A stretch of DNA of 64,000 bases from Caldovatus sediminis (lineage in GTDB: Bacteria > Pseudomonadota > Alphaproteobacteria > Acetobacterales > Acetobacteraceae): the NCBI RefSeq assembly GCF_014644455.1, contig NZ_BMKS01000007.1, positions 62,001 to 126,000 on the forward strand, written 5' to 3'. Position numbers and translations under genes: made by a program. Positions 34,316-43,165 of this stretch are shown here, piece by piece (the stretch's first letter is position 1; every line of letters starts with the position of its first letter). The notes under the pieces were generated by a model. The model worked only from the letters and a program-made list of their open reading frames with translations, searched no databases and was not told the origin of the DNA.

Positions 34316-35332
34316 ATGGGCGACATCATCCATCCGCGGGCGAGGCCTGCCGGCGCGGGCCGGCGAGCGCTCGTCGGGGCCGGCCTGGCGCTGGCGGCGG
34401 CGGCCGGGATTCGGACCGCCGCGGCCCAGGAGTGGCCGGCACGGCCCGTGCGCTTCATCGTGCCCTTCCCGACCGGCGGCACGACCGACGTCATAGGCCG
34501 CCTGATCACCGAGCATCTGCGCGGCGCCTTCGGCCAGCCCTTCGTCGTGGAGAACCGGCCTGGCGCCGGCGGCAATGTCGGCGTGGACGCCATCGCCAAG
34601 AGCGAGGCGGACGGATACACCATCGGCCTCGCCACCGTGGGGCCGCTTGCGATCAACGTCTCGCTGTTCTCGCGCCTGCCGTATGATCCGCGTCGCGACC
34701 TGCAGGGCATCACGCTCATCGCGCGCTCGCCCAACCTGCTCGTGGTCCCGTCGGCGTCGCCGGTCCGCACGCTGCAGGACCTGATCGCCGCGGCGAAGGC
34801 CAGGCCGGGCGGCCTGAACTACGGCTCGCCCGGCAACGGCACGACGGGCCATCTGTCCGGCGAGCTGCTGAAGACGCGTCTCGGGCTCGATATCCTCCAC
34901 GTCCCCTTCGCCGGCAACGCCGCCGTGCATACCGCGCTGCTGCGCGGCGACGTGCAGTTCACCTTCGACAGCATGGCGACCGCCGTGCCGCAGGTGCGCG
35001 CGGGCGCCTTCCGCGCGCTGGCTGTGACGAGCCGCGAGCGCTGGCCGGCGCTGCCGGAGGTCCCGACGATGATCGAGGCTGGCGTCGCCGACTTCGAGAT
35101 GGTGCCGTGGTTCTGCATCATCGGGCCCGCCCGCATGCCGCGGCCGGTGGTGGACCGGCTGAACGTCGAGATCCACAGGGCGCTGGCGAAGCCGGAGGTC
35201 GAGGCGCGGTTCATCGAGAGCTTCGGCATGCAGGTCGCGCTTTCGACGCCGGACGAGCTTTCCGACCTCATCGCCCGCGAGATCCCGCGCTGGCGCGAGG
35301 TGATCCAGGCCGCCGGCGCGCGCGTGGATTGA
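34316..35332 (+). CDS. TctC/Bug-family receptor, downstream of acyl-CoA dehydrogenase
   Basis: The 338-residue periplasmic binding protein has a signal region (GAGRRALVGAGLALAAAAGIRTAAAQ) and the Bug domain (WPARPVRFIVPFPTGGTTDVIGRL, VVENRPGAGGNVGVDAIAKSEADG, YGSPGNGTTGHLSGELL, LPEVPTMIEAG). A good ribosome binding site (GGAAGGGGAGG) precedes the ATG. It lies 37 bp after the acyl-CoA dehydrogenase gene, so its ligand may be the carboxylate feeding that enzyme. As with the copy at 7229-8221, no TctA/TctB permease gene is in view. A run of 12 G residues starts 10 nt after the stop codon. Confidence 0.93.
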   Translation: MGDIIHPRARPAGAGRRALVGAGLALAAAAGIRTAAAQEWPARPVRFIVPFPTGGTTDVIGRLITEHLRGAFGQPFVVENRPGAGGNVGVDAIAKSEADGYTIGLATVGPLAINVSLFSRLPYDPRRDLQGITLIARSPNLLVVPSASPVRTLQDLIAAAKARPGGLNYGSPGNGTTGHLSGELLKTRLGLDILHVPFAGNAAVHTALLRGDVQFTFDSMATAVPQVRAGAFRALAVTSRERWPALPEVPTMIEAGVADFEMVPWFCIIGPARMPRPVVDRLNVEIHRALAKPEVEARFIESFGMQVALSTPDELSDLIAREIPRWREVIQAAGARVD

Positions 35333-35760
35333 CGCGGCCCGCGGGGGGGGGGGGAGGCGCCGAGGGGCCGCGTGCTCCGGCGCCTCGCGCGCGGCGGCGG
35401 CCGCCGCGGGCGGGCTCGCCCCTCGTCAGGGGGCCGCGCCGCGGCCGCGCGGCCATGCACCGGAGGTCGCGGGCGGTGGCGGCGAGGCGGGCCCTGCGGA
35501 ATCCCCTCCCCCCTTGGAGAGCGCCGATCCGCGGCGTGCCGCGGGTCCGGGCGGTTCGGAAGCGCCGCTTCCGATGGGTGGGCGGACGGAGGCGCTTCCG
35601 CCGCGGGCGTCCGCGGAGCGCGACGGTCCTGGTCCCGGGACGTGATGCCCCGCCGCCCGGGTGCGGGTCCCCGCGAGGAGGGTTGGTGCCCGCGGTGCCG
35701 CTCGCCCTCCGCCGCGCATGTTGGCGCGCCGCGGCCCTCGCGCGGGCCGCCGACCGGGTT
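35333..35760. other. Convergent intergenic region with a 12-G homopolymer
   Basis: These 428 bp lie between the TctC and glutathione transferase genes and show no coding pattern. A run of 12 G residues lies at 35343-35354. A GGAAGCG-C-CGCTTCC palindrome lies near 35559-35573. Nothing else was recognised. Confidence 0.5.
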
Positions 35761-36477
35761 TCAGCCGCCGGACCGGTCCTCCGCCGGCGCCCGGCGCGCC
35801 AGGCCGCCGAACAGGTCGAGCATCCGCCCGCGCCAGCCATGCAGCGGGTCGTCGGGGGTGAGCAGCGGGAAGGCGCTGACGCAGCGCGCCCACTGGAAGC
35901 CGCCGAAGACGATGTAGTCGGCATAGGCCGGCCCGTCCGCGCCACCGAGCCAGGGCCGCTCGCGCAGCACCATCCGCACCGGGTGCATCGCCTGGCGGAA
36001 CTGCCCGACCCGCTGCTCCCGGCCGGCGATGACCTCGGCGAGCGGCTTGCCGTAGCGCCGCTCGCGCGAGGCGACGAAATAGGCGCGGTCCTCCGGCCCC
36101 AGATGCGGCACGATGTCCGCCACCACCAGCCCGGCGATGCCCGGGATCTGCACCGCGTCCGCCCAGGTGTTGACGAAGCGCGCCAGTGCCCGGCCGCCGG
36201 GCCCGCCGAACAGCGAGGGGCGGTCGGGATAGGCGTCCTCGAGATACTCGGCGATGCGCCAGGAATCGGCCACCACCCGGTCGCCGTCGCGCAGCACCGG
36301 CACCCGGTCCTGGCCCGAGTCGGCGATCGCCGCCTTGTCGCTGAAGCGCCAGGGGAGGGTCTCGACCTCCAGCCCCTTGTGCGCCAGGGCGAGCTTCGCC
36401 CGCCAGCAGTAGGGGCTGAACCGCCGCGCGGGGTCCGCGCCGCAGAGGTCGTGCAGCAGCCGCCGCGGTGCCGCCAT
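35761..36477 (-). CDS. Glutathione S-transferase family protein
   Basis: The 238-residue protein has the thioredoxin-like N-terminal domain, with PARRFSPYCWRAKLALAHKGLEVETLPWRF, where SPYCWR holds the candidate catalytic Ser/Cys. VPVLRDGDRVVADSWRIAEYLED follows as the cis-Pro and gamma-glutamyl-binding segment. The C-terminal all-helical domain follows. It resembles the beta-etherase/GST-like subgroup in which Ser or Cys initiates catalysis. The start at 36477 gives a standard length; the longer frame to 36612 overlaps the divergent glpK start. It shares an 82-bp divergent gap with glpK. The substrate is unknown. Confidence 0.88.
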   Translation of the reverse strand: MAAPRRLLHDLCGADPARRFSPYCWRAKLALAHKGLEVETLPWRFSDKAAIADSGQDRVPVLRDGDRVVADSWRIAEYLEDAYPDRPSLFGGPGGRALARFVNTWADAVQIPGIAGLVVADIVPHLGPEDRAYFVASRERRYGKPLAEVIAGREQRVGQFRQAMHPVRMVLRERPWLGGADGPAYADYIVFGGFQWARCVSAFPLLTPDDPLHGWRGRMLDLFGGLARRAPAEDRSGG

Positions 36478-36559
36478 GCGGTTGTCCTTCCCTCGATGGG
36501 CTCGCGCGCCGTAATCTTCCACCGGACATTGAGAAAACCAAGGCATTCCGCGAACCGGC

Positions 36560-38125
36560 ATGGCGGACCTGCTGCTCGCCCTCGACCAGGGCACCACCTC
36601 GACGCGCGCCATCCTCTTCGGCCCGGACCTCCTCCCGCGCGCCGTGGCGCAGCGGGAGCTGCCGCAGCACTACCCCGCCCCCGCCTGGGTCGAGCACGAG
36701 CCGGAGGACATCTGGTCGGCGAGCCTCGCCGTGCTGCGCGAGGCGCTGGAGCGCGGCGGGGCCGGGCCGCGTTCGGTCGCCGGCATCGGCATCACCAACC
36801 AGCGCGAGACCACGCTGGTCTGGGACCGCGCCACCGGCCGGGCGATCCACCGCGCCATCGTCTGGCAGGACCGCCGCACCGCCGGGGCCTGCGCCCGGCT
36901 GCGCGACGACGGCCAGGCCTCGGCGCTGATCGCCGAACGCACCGGGCTGCTGCCGGACCCCTACTTCTCCGCCACCAAGCTCGCCTGGATCCTCGACGGC
37001 GTCGCCGGGGCGCGGGCCGCGGCCGAGCGCGGCGACCTCTGCTTCGGCACGGTTGACAGCTTCCTGCTGTTCCGCCTGACGGGCGGGCGCGTGCATGCGA
37101 CCGACGCCACCAACGCCGCGCGGACCATGCTGTTCGACATCCGCCGCGGCGCCTGGGACGAGGACCTGCTCCGCCTGTTCCGCGTCCCCGCCGCGATGCT
37201 GCCGGAGGTGCGCGACTGCGCCGCGGAGTTCGGCGCCACCGACCCCGCCCTGCTCGGCGGCGTCGCCGTGCCGGTCCGCGGCATGGCCGGCGACCAGCAG
37301 GCGGCGACCCTCGGCCAGGCGTGCTTCGCGCCGGGCATGGTGAAGGCGACCTACGGCACCGGCTGCTTCGCGCTGCTCAACACGGGGACGGCGCCGGTGG
37401 CCTCGCGCAACCGGCTGCTCACCACCATCGCCTGGCAGCTCGGGGGGCGGCGCACCTACGCGCTGGAGGGCGCGATCTTCGTCGCCGGCGCGGCGGTGCA
37501 GTGGCTGCGCGACGGCCTCGGCCTCATCGCCGAGGCGCGCGAGGCGGGGGCGCTGGCGGCGCGGGCCGATCCCCGGCAGGCGGTGTATCTGGTCCCCGCC
37601 TTCGCCGGCCTCGGCGCGCCCTGGTGGGACGCCGAGGCGCGCGGCGCCCTGTTCGGCCTGACGCGCGGCACCGGCCGCGCCGAGATCGCCCGCGCCGCGC
37701 TGGAGAGCGTCGCCTACCAGACCGCCGACCTGCTCGCGGCGATGGAGGCGGATCTCGCCGCCATGCCCGGCGCGGTGCCCGCAGCGCCCGGGCAGGGGCG
37801 GGTGCTGCGCGTGGACGGCGGCATGGTCGCCTCCGACTGGACCATGCAGTTCCTCGCCGACCTGCTCGGCGCCCCGGTGGACCGCCCGACGGTGCTGGAG
37901 ACGACGGCGCTCGGCGCCGCCTATCTCGCCGGCCTGCAGGCCGGGCTGCGCGCCGGGCCCGACGCGGCGGCGGAGACCCACTGGCGGCGCGACCGCCGCT
38001 TCCTTCCCGCCATGGCGCGGGAGGAGGCGGAGCGCCGGCTGGCCGGCTGGCGCGACGCGGTGCGCCGGACCCTCAGCACGCCGCCGTCGTGCCAGTCGGC
38101 GCCCGCGGGGGAGCGGGCCGGGTGA
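36560..38125 (+). CDS. glpK: Glycerol kinase
   Basis: The 521-residue FGGY kinase has the GlpK signature throughout: [16 protein letters not shown] at the N-terminus, [85 protein letters not shown], and a C-terminal [20 protein letters not shown]. It phosphorylates glycerol to glycerol 3-phosphate in the cytosol. Neither glpF, glpD nor a glp regulator is adjacent, unusual for a catabolic locus. Its stop codon overlaps the start of the next gene by one base (TGATG), so the PAP2-like gene is translationally coupled to it. Confidence 0.95.
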   Translation: MADLLLALDQGTTSTRAILFGPDLLPRAVAQRELPQHYPAPAWVEHEPEDIWSASLAVLREALERGGAGPRSVAGIGITNQRETTLVWDRATGRAIHRAIVWQDRRTAGACARLRDDGQASALIAERTGLLPDPYFSATKLAWILDGVAGARAAAERGDLCFGTVDSFLLFRLTGGRVHATDATNAARTMLFDIRRGAWDEDLLRLFRVPAAMLPEVRDCAAEFGATDPALLGGVAVPVRGMAGDQQAATLGQACFAPGMVKATYGTGCFALLNTGTAPVASRNRLLTTIAWQLGGRRTYALEGAIFVAGAAVQWLRDGLGLIAEAREAGALAARADPRQAVYLVPAFAGLGAPWWDAEARGALFGLTRGTGRAEIARAALESVAYQTADLLAAMEADLAAMPGAVPAAPGQGRVLRVDGGMVASDWTMQFLADLLGAPVDRPTVLETTALGAAYLAGLQAGLRAGPDAAAETHWRRDRRFLPAMAREEAERRLAGWRDAVRRTLSTPPSCQSAPAGERAG

Positions 38126-38832
38126 TGGCGCAGGTGGCGATGGACCCGCCCCGCCCGGCTTCGCGGCGGCGCATGGAGGCGGCCGAGCGGCAGGTCGGGG
38201 TGCTCGGCGTGTTCGGCGCCTTCTGCTTCCTGGCGGTCGCGATCTACGTCGATCTGCTCGGCCGCGTCGGCCTCGACACCGCCTTGCAGGAATCGTTGCG
38301 GATGGCCGCGGAATGGGCGGACCCGTTCCGCGACCACTGGGTGGAGCAGGCGGCGCGCGACCTGGCGCCGGCCGGCGGACCGACCATCCTCGGGCTGGTC
38401 GTCGCGGTGGCCACCGCGCACGTCGTGCTCAGCCGCGGCTGGGGCGCCGCGACGCTGGTGCTGGCGGCGCTCGCGGGCGGGCTGCTGGCGGGAGCCGTCC
38501 TCAAGATCGGCTTCGGCAGGCCCGGCAGCCTCCTCACGCCGCAATGGCTGCAGATGTTCGGCGCCAGCTTCCCGAGCGCCGGCGCCCTCGCCTCGGCGAT
38601 CGTCTATCCCACCCTGGGCGCAGTGCTCGCCGTCATCTACCGCAGCCGCCTGGTCGGCGCCTTCCTGATCGCCTGTGCCCTGCTGGCGACGGTGCTGGTC
38701 GGACTCAGCCGCGCTCTCCTGCACATCCATTTGCCGACCGACGTGCTCGCCGGCTGGTCCGCGGGACTCGCCTGGGCCTCGCTGTGCTGGATCGTGATCC
38801 GGCGCACCCGCAACTGGGGCCGGCTGTACTGA
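38125..38832 (+). CDS. PAP2-superfamily-like membrane protein with altered catalytic motifs
   Basis: The 235-residue protein has about five to six membrane helices in the PAP2 arrangement. Motif 3 is intact (SRALLHIHLPTD, the SRx5Hx3D pattern). Motif 1 is KIGFGRPGS instead of Kx6RP, and motif 2 is FPSAGALAS, without the catalytic His of PSGH. A working lipid phosphatase or undecaprenyl diphosphatase would be expected to keep that His, so activity is doubtful. The start codon overlaps the glpK stop, coupling its synthesis to glycerol kinase and suggesting a role in glycerol or glycerophospholipid handling. It converges on the stress-kinase gene with a 30-bp gap. Confidence 0.8.
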   Translation: MAQVAMDPPRPASRRRMEAAERQVGVLGVFGAFCFLAVAIYVDLLGRVGLDTALQESLRMAAEWADPFRDHWVEQAARDLAPAGGPTILGLVVAVATAHVVLSRGWGAATLVLAALAGGLLAGAVLKIGFGRPGSLLTPQWLQMFGASFPSAGALASAIVYPTLGAVLAVIYRSRLVGAFLIACALLATVLVGLSRALLHIHLPTDVLAGWSAGLAWASLCWIVIRRTRNWGRLY

Positions 38833-38862
38833 ACGCGCCACGGCGGCGCGGCGCCGCGCCTC

Positions 38863-40737
38863 TCAGGAGGGGGCGGCACGGCGGTGCGGCGCCGGGCGCA
38901 GGGCGGCCGGGCGCAGCGGGAAGTCGAGCGTCACCATGGTTCCCGCGCCGGTCTCCACGCGCAGCTCGCCGCCGAGCTGGCGGGCGAGGGCGCGGACGAG
39001 CTGGTTGCCGAGGCCGCGCCGGTCCGCCGCGCGGTCGAGCCCGCCGCCGACGCCGTCGTCGCGCACCGAGAGCCGCGCCCGCTCCCCCTCCGCGGTCAGC
39101 GTCACCTCCAGCCGGCCGTGGCGCCCTCCCGGGAAGGCATAGGCGAGCGCGTTGGTCACCGCCTCGGTGATCACCAGCGCCAGCGGCACGGCCTGGTCCG
39201 AGGAGATGCGGAGCGACGGCGCCCGCACCGCCAGCGCGATGCGATCGCCGGGACGCTCGCCGGAGGCCTGGAAGATCTGACCCGCCAGCTCCTCGATGAA
39301 GGCGCCGAGGTCGATCGCCTCGTGGTCCGGATGCATGTAGAGGTGGCGGTGCAGCGTCGCGAGCGCGCGCACGCGGTCGCGCGCCGCCTCGAATTCGGCG
39401 CGCGCGGCGGGTTCGGCGATGCGCGCGCCCTGCAGGTTCAGCAGCGAGCTGACGATCTGCAGGTTGTTCTTCACCCGGTGGTGCACCTCGGCCATCAGCA
39501 GCTCGCTGCGCTCGAGCGCCGCGCGCAGTTCCGCCTCCTGGGCGGCGAGGCGCTCGGCGGCGTGCTCGAATCCGGCGGCGAGGTCGCGCACCTCGTCGGG
39601 CCAGTGGCGGTCCCGCTCGCCGTCGAGCAGCACGGGCCGCGGGCCGGCGGCGCCGCGCCAGCGCGGCAGCGTCTCCCGGAGCTGCTCGAGCGGGCGCACC
39701 ACCCAGGCGCCGATGCCGAAGGCGAGGGCCGCGGTGTTCGCCAGGAACAGGAGCGACAGCTCGAGGAATCGCCGCCGCGCCTCGCGCCGCGCCGCGCGCA
39801 GCGGTTCGAGGCTGGGCTCCGCCAGGATGAGCGTCAGGCCGGGGGCGAGCCGGGCGACGGCGACCAGGACCGGCGTCCCGCCCGCGGTCGCGAGCGCGAC
39901 CGGGGGGGCGCCGGGGGAGGCGGCATCGAGCCAGCCCGCCGGCGGCGGCGCCGCCGAGGCGACCGCGGTGAGCGGCACCGGGGGCGCGAAGACCATCTCG
40001 GCCGCATCGGCGTTCGCCAGCCAGACGAGATGCGAGGGGGCGTCGGTGCTCGCCGCATGCACATCGGCGGCGAAGCGCGTCAGCGGCAGCGCCGCGACCA
40101 GGGCGCCGCCGCCCGGCACGGCCCGCGTCGCCCCGCCGGCGGGCCCGAGCGGCACGGCGACCGCCACCGCCGCGCCCTCCGGCGCGTTCGGCGAGGGAAG
40201 CAGGTCGACGATCCCGCCTGCGGCGGGGGTTGCCGCGCGCAGGGCCCACATCAGCGAGGCGAAGGGCCAGTCCGCCGCCGCGTCGGGCGGCGACACGCAG
40301 AGCGGCGTGCCGTCCCCGGCGAGCAGCGCGTGCATCGCCGCGCCGTTCCGCGCCTCGGGCCGCGGCATCTCCGCCGGCGGCGCGAGGGCGGCGAGGATGG
40401 CGGCGCAGGCGGCCTCGCCGCCGCGCGCGAGCAGCGCCTCCTGCGGCATCAGCGCCGCGGCGCCCATGAGCCGCTGCTCTACCGCCTCGATCCGCGCCTC
40501 GATCCGCGCCGCGATCAGGTCCCGCGCCATCGCGACGCGGCGGCGGAGGCTGTGCTCGGCCTCCTGGAACGCGCCCTCGGCGTTGAGCAGGGCGGCGAGC
40601 AGGGCGCCGGGCAGCGCGCAGGCAAGCAGGAGGGCGAGCAGGCGGCCGCGGATGGTGCGCGGCGAGCAGGCATTGGCGATCCGGCGGCCGATGCCGCGCC
40701 AGGGCGGCGCGGCGCGTTCCCGCGACTCAGCCACCAC
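38863..40737 (-). CDS. HisKA_2/HWE-type sensor histidine kinase of the general stress locus
   Basis: This is a 624-residue membrane kinase. A first hydrophobic helix (about 31-52, LLALLLACALPGALLAALL) is followed by a periplasmic domain of about 250 residues. A second helix around LSLLFLANTAALAFGIGAWVV precedes a HAMP-like linker. The dimerisation helix carries the phosphoacceptor His in EVHHRVKNNLQIVSSLL (HisKA_2), and the ATPase domain has the N box in LVITEAVTNALAYAFPGG and G boxes VRDDGVGGG and RGLGNQLV. Kinases of this class feed PhyR. It is encoded directly after nepR with an 11-bp overlap, so it is probably the cognate PhyR kinase (PhyK-type). The signal is unknown. Confidence 0.92.
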   Translation of the reverse strand: MVAESRERAAPPWRGIGRRIANACSPRTIRGRLLALLLACALPGALLAALLNAEGAFQEAEHSLRRRVAMARDLIAARIEARIEAVEQRLMGAAALMPQEALLARGGEAACAAILAALAPPAEMPRPEARNGAAMHALLAGDGTPLCVSPPDAAADWPFASLMWALRAATPAAGGIVDLLPSPNAPEGAAVAVAVPLGPAGGATRAVPGGGALVAALPLTRFAADVHAASTDAPSHLVWLANADAAEMVFAPPVPLTAVASAAPPPAGWLDAASPGAPPVALATAGGTPVLVAVARLAPGLTLILAEPSLEPLRAARREARRRFLELSLLFLANTAALAFGIGAWVVRPLEQLRETLPRWRGAAGPRPVLLDGERDRHWPDEVRDLAAGFEHAAERLAAQEAELRAALERSELLMAEVHHRVKNNLQIVSSLLNLQGARIAEPAARAEFEAARDRVRALATLHRHLYMHPDHEAIDLGAFIEELAGQIFQASGERPGDRIALAVRAPSLRISSDQAVPLALVITEAVTNALAYAFPGGRHGRLEVTLTAEGERARLSVRDDGVGGGLDRAADRRGLGNQLVRALARQLGGELRVETGAGTMVTLDFPLRPAALRPAPHRRAAPS

Positions 40738-41038
40738 GGCGCCGGGTGCGGTCTTCCTCGATCAGCCGCAGCCACTCGGCCGGGATGTCCTCGTCCTTGT
40801 AGCGGTCGAACATCTGGTGGAGGCTGCGGCTGAGCCAGATGTCGAATGCCGTCTCGGCTACCGCCTTTCCGCCCGCGGAGCCGTCCAGCCGCGAGGGCCG
40901 CGGGGTCGCGCCCATGGGACCGGCCGTCGCGCCGGGGGCACCGGAAGCCGGCCGCTTCTGCTGCTGCCTGGCATGCCGGCCACCGTGCCTTCCGCCGCCT
41001 CGCCGCGCCGGGTCGCCCATTTCCTCCGGCTCGCCCAT
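40727..41038 (-). CDS. nepR: NepR-type anti-sigma factor
   Basis: This is a small protein of about 103 residues. The N-terminal half is basic and low-complexity; the C-terminal half carries the NepR helix pattern FDIWLSRSLHQMFDRYKDEDIPAEWLRLIEE. NepR binds and holds EcfG until phosphorylated PhyR sequesters NepR. I chose ATG 41038 (GAGAGCGG upstream); ATG 41020 is an alternative that would shorten it by six residues. The gene lies between ecfG (70 bp upstream) and the kinase gene (11-bp overlap). A candidate EcfG promoter sits in the 70-bp gap, so NepR, and the kinase with it, would be induced by the sigma factor it inhibits. Confidence 0.85.
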   Translation of the reverse strand: MGEPEEMGDPARRGGGRHGGRHARQQQKRPASGAPGATAGPMGATPRPSRLDGSAGGKAVAETAFDIWLSRSLHQMFDRYKDEDIPAEWLRLIEEDRTRRRGG

Positions 41039-41070
41039 CGCCGCTCTCGTCCGGAACGGCACGAGCGGCC

Positions 41071-41095
41071 AACCGAGGGATTCGCCGACCGTTCC
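41071..41095 (-). promoter_or_regulatory. Candidate EcfG-dependent promoter for nepR-kinase
   Basis: On the minus strand GGAAC (41095-41091), a 17-nt spacer and GTT (41073-41071) match the EcfG consensus GGAAC-N16/17-(C)GTT. The -10 element lies about 33 nt upstream of the nepR ATG, inside the ecfG-nepR gap. Confidence 0.65.
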
Positions 41096-41108
41096 GGAAA
41101 AGCCGAGC

Positions 41109-41687
41109 CTATACCGTTGCGCGCGGATCACCAAGCCCGTTCGCCTCATGCGCGCGCTTGCCCTGCGGCCGTTCCGGCGCGGTGCGCGCCGCCGACGCCA
41201 TCGGCCGATCCTCGCCGAGCAGCCAGGCCTGGAGCTGCCGCCGGGCCCGGAACACGCGGCTCTTCGCCGTGCCGACGGCGCAGCCCGTCGCGCCCGCCAC
41301 CTCCTCGTAGCTCAGGCCCTGGAGCACGACCATGAACAGCGCCTCGCGCTGGTCGGTCGGCAGCCGGCCGAGGGCCCGGCTGAGCTCCTTGAGCACCATG
41401 CGGTCCTCGTGCGCGCCGCTGACCGCGAAGGAGGCCATCGGCACGTCGTCGATGTCGGTGGTCTCGCGCTGCTTGCGCAGGGTCGAAATGAAGCGGTTGC
41501 GCAGGATCCGGTGCATCCAGGCCGCGAAGTTGGTGCCGGGGGTGAAGCTGTCCTGCGCGGCGAGGGCGTTGGCCACCGCGTCCTGCACCAGGTCCTCGGC
41601 CGCCGCGCGGTTGCGCGTCAGTGCAAGCGCCTGGATGCGCAGCTTCGGCAGGAGCGCGATGAGCTGGTCGTGGAATTCGTCGTGCAT
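41109..41687 (-). CDS. ecfG: ECF sigma factor, EcfG (general stress response)
   Basis: The 192-residue sigma factor has region 2 (AAEDLVQDAVANALAAQDSFTPGTNFAAWMHRILRNRFIS) and region 4 (LPTDQREALFMVVLQGLSYEEVAGATGCAVGTAKSRVFRARRQL), both typical of ECF15/EcfG. It carries a C-terminal tail of about 30 residues. It directs RNA polymerase to GGAAC/GTT promoters under general stress. In most alphaproteobacteria nepR precedes ecfG; here ecfG comes first, followed by nepR and then the kinase. A second ECF gene lies 69 bp upstream on the same strand. No EcfG-type promoter was found directly in front of ecfG itself. Confidence 0.88.
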   Translation of the reverse strand: MHDEFHDQLIALLPKLRIQALALTRNRAAAEDLVQDAVANALAAQDSFTPGTNFAAWMHRILRNRFISTLRKQRETTDIDDVPMASFAVSGAHEDRMVLKELSRALGRLPTDQREALFMVVLQGLSYEEVAGATGCAVGTAKSRVFRARRQLQAWLLGEDRPMASAARTAPERPQGKRAHEANGLGDPRATV

Positions 41688-41756
41688 CGAACATGGGTCC
41701 CCGCGTCGTGTAGAGGGGGAATGCCGCGGACGTCCGGGTTGTTGCCTCGCGCCGCG

Positions 41757-42326
41757 TCACAGCGCCGCGAGCGGCTCGGCGCTGCGCGGCGCGGGCGGCG
41801 GGTCGCCCTCGAGCGCCGCGGCGAGCCTCCTGCGACCGCGGCTGACCCGGGCCTTCATGGTGCCGATCGGAACGTTGCAGACCGTGGCCGCCTCCGCGTA
41901 GGAGAGGCCGCGCGCGCCGACCAGCACCAGCGCCTCGCGCAGCGGGGGCGGCAGCGCGGCGAGGGCGCGCGCGAGGTCCTGCATGCCTGCCTCGTGCTCC
42001 TGCGCCGGCGGGCGGCCCTCCCCCGGCTGTCCGGCGGAGGAGACGGCCAACCGCGCCGCCTCGCGGCGGCGCCGGCGATGGGCCTCGTGGAAGGTGTTGC
42101 GCAGCACCGCGAAGGCCCAGGCGCGCAGCTCGGCGGCAGGGTCCGGACCCGGGCGGAATGCGCCCGGAGCCCGCAGCATGCGCAGCAGCGCCTCCTGCAC
42201 CAGGTCGTCGGCTTCGCTCCGCGATCCGGCGAGTAGGCGGGCGAGGGCGCGCAACTCCGGCAACATTCCCGCGAGCGCGGCACGCTGATCGAAGGCGTCG
42301 GCTTGTTGTGCCACGATCCTGTGCAT
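41757..42326 (-). CDS. Second ECF sigma factor next to ecfG
   Basis: The 189-residue sigma-70-family protein has region 2 (SEADDLVQEALLRMLRAPGAF ... LRAWAFAVLRNTFHEAHRRRRREAARL) and region 4 (LPPPLREALVLVGARGLSYAEAATVCNVPIGTMKARVSRGRRRLAAALEG). It is more divergent from the EcfG consensus than its neighbour. It may be an EcfG paralogue controlled by the same NepR, or an independent ECF factor. It is divergent from phyR across 56 bp, and precedes ecfG on the minus strand by 69 bp, so both sigma genes could share a transcript. A paralogous pair in the core GSR locus would allow different promoter subsets to be used. Confidence 0.87.
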   Translation of the reverse strand: MHRIVAQQADAFDQRAALAGMLPELRALARLLAGSRSEADDLVQEALLRMLRAPGAFRPGPDPAAELRAWAFAVLRNTFHEAHRRRRREAARLAVSSAGQPGEGRPPAQEHEAGMQDLARALAALPPPLREALVLVGARGLSYAEAATVCNVPIGTMKARVSRGRRRLAAALEGDPPPAPRSAEPLAAL

Positions 42327-42382
42327 ATCAACGCGGGCCGGGCCGTGACAGGCTGTCGTTGCCCGCGGGGGATGAAAAGACG

Positions 42383-43165
42383 ATGAGCGCTACCGGTGCG
42401 GAGCCGCGGGCGGCACTGATCCGCTCGCTTCCCTACGCGCGGCGCTTCGCGCGCGCGCTGGTGGGCGGACAGCGCGACGGCGACGCGCTGGTCGCGCGGG
42501 CGCTGCGCGAGGTGCTGGACGCGGCGGCCTCCCGGGGCGGCGACGGCCGGGCGACGGCGGAGCTGGCCGTGGACGCGACCGCGCGCATCGCGCTCTACCG
42601 CGCCGTCGGGCGGCTCGTGCCGGACGCGCCCGGGGCCGCGGACGGGGGGCTGCCCGTCCTGCAGCGCAAGCTCCTGCTGCTGACGGCGCTGGAGGAGCTC
42701 GACATCGAGGACGCGGCGGCGGCGGCCGACCTCGATCCGGAGCGGGCGTCGCAGGAGCTCGCTCGGGCACGCGAGACGCTGCGCTCCAGGGCGACGGAGC
42801 GCGTTCTGATCATCGAGGACGAGCCGATCATCGCGATGGACATCCAGGCGCTGGTCGAGGGCTGCGGCCACACCGTGGTCGGCATCGCCGGCAGCGAGGA
42901 GGAGGCCGTCGCCATCGCCGAGGTCGAGAAGCCCGGCCTCGTGCTCGCCGACATCAACCTGGGCGCCGGCGGCGACGGAACCGCCGCGGTGGCGCGCATC
43001 CTCGAGCGCCACCGGGCGCCGGTGATCTTCGTGACCGCCTATCCCGAGCGCCTGCTGACCGGCGAGGCGGTCGAGCCCGCCTTCGTCATCACCAAGCCCT
43101 TCGACCCGACCACGCTCGCCATCGCCACCTACCAGGCGGTCACCCGCGGCATGCGGCTGCGCTAG
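42383..43165 (+). CDS. phyR: PhyR-type response regulator (anti-anti-sigma factor)
   Basis: The 260-residue protein joins an N-terminal sigma-like domain (about 1-125) to a C-terminal receiver domain (about 137-260). The sigma-like domain mimics EcfG and binds NepR. The receiver domain has acidic residues in VLIIEDEP, phosphoacceptor Asp in LVLADINLG, and the family's FVTAYPERLLTGE, ending in FVITKPFDP. Phosphorylation opens the protein to capture NepR and release EcfG. It is divergent from the sigma factor genes, the standard GSR layout, with its ATG 56 bp from the second sigma gene's start. A perfect 10-bp hairpin lies 35 nt after its stop codon. Confidence 0.95.
   Translation: MSATGAEPRAALIRSLPYARRFARALVGGQRDGDALVARALREVLDAAASRGGDGRATAELAVDATARIALYRAVGRLVPDAPGAADGGLPVLQRKLLLLTALEELDIEDAAAAADLDPERASQELARARETLRSRATERVLIIEDEPIIAMDIQALVEGCGHTVVGIAGSEEEAVAIAEVEKPGLVLADINLGAGGDGTAAVARILERHRAPVIFVTAYPERLLTGEAVEPAFVITKPFDPTTLAIATYQAVTRGMRLR

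Noticed and set aside
35333-35760. Possible gene remnant between the TctC receptor and glutathione transferase genes
   Set aside because: All six frames were read and none matched a recognisable family or the transposase remnant.
40515-41149. Longer frames around nepR
   Set aside because: Only the frame ending at 40727 has the NepR helix pattern, and its extension before 41038 crosses the EcfG promoter.
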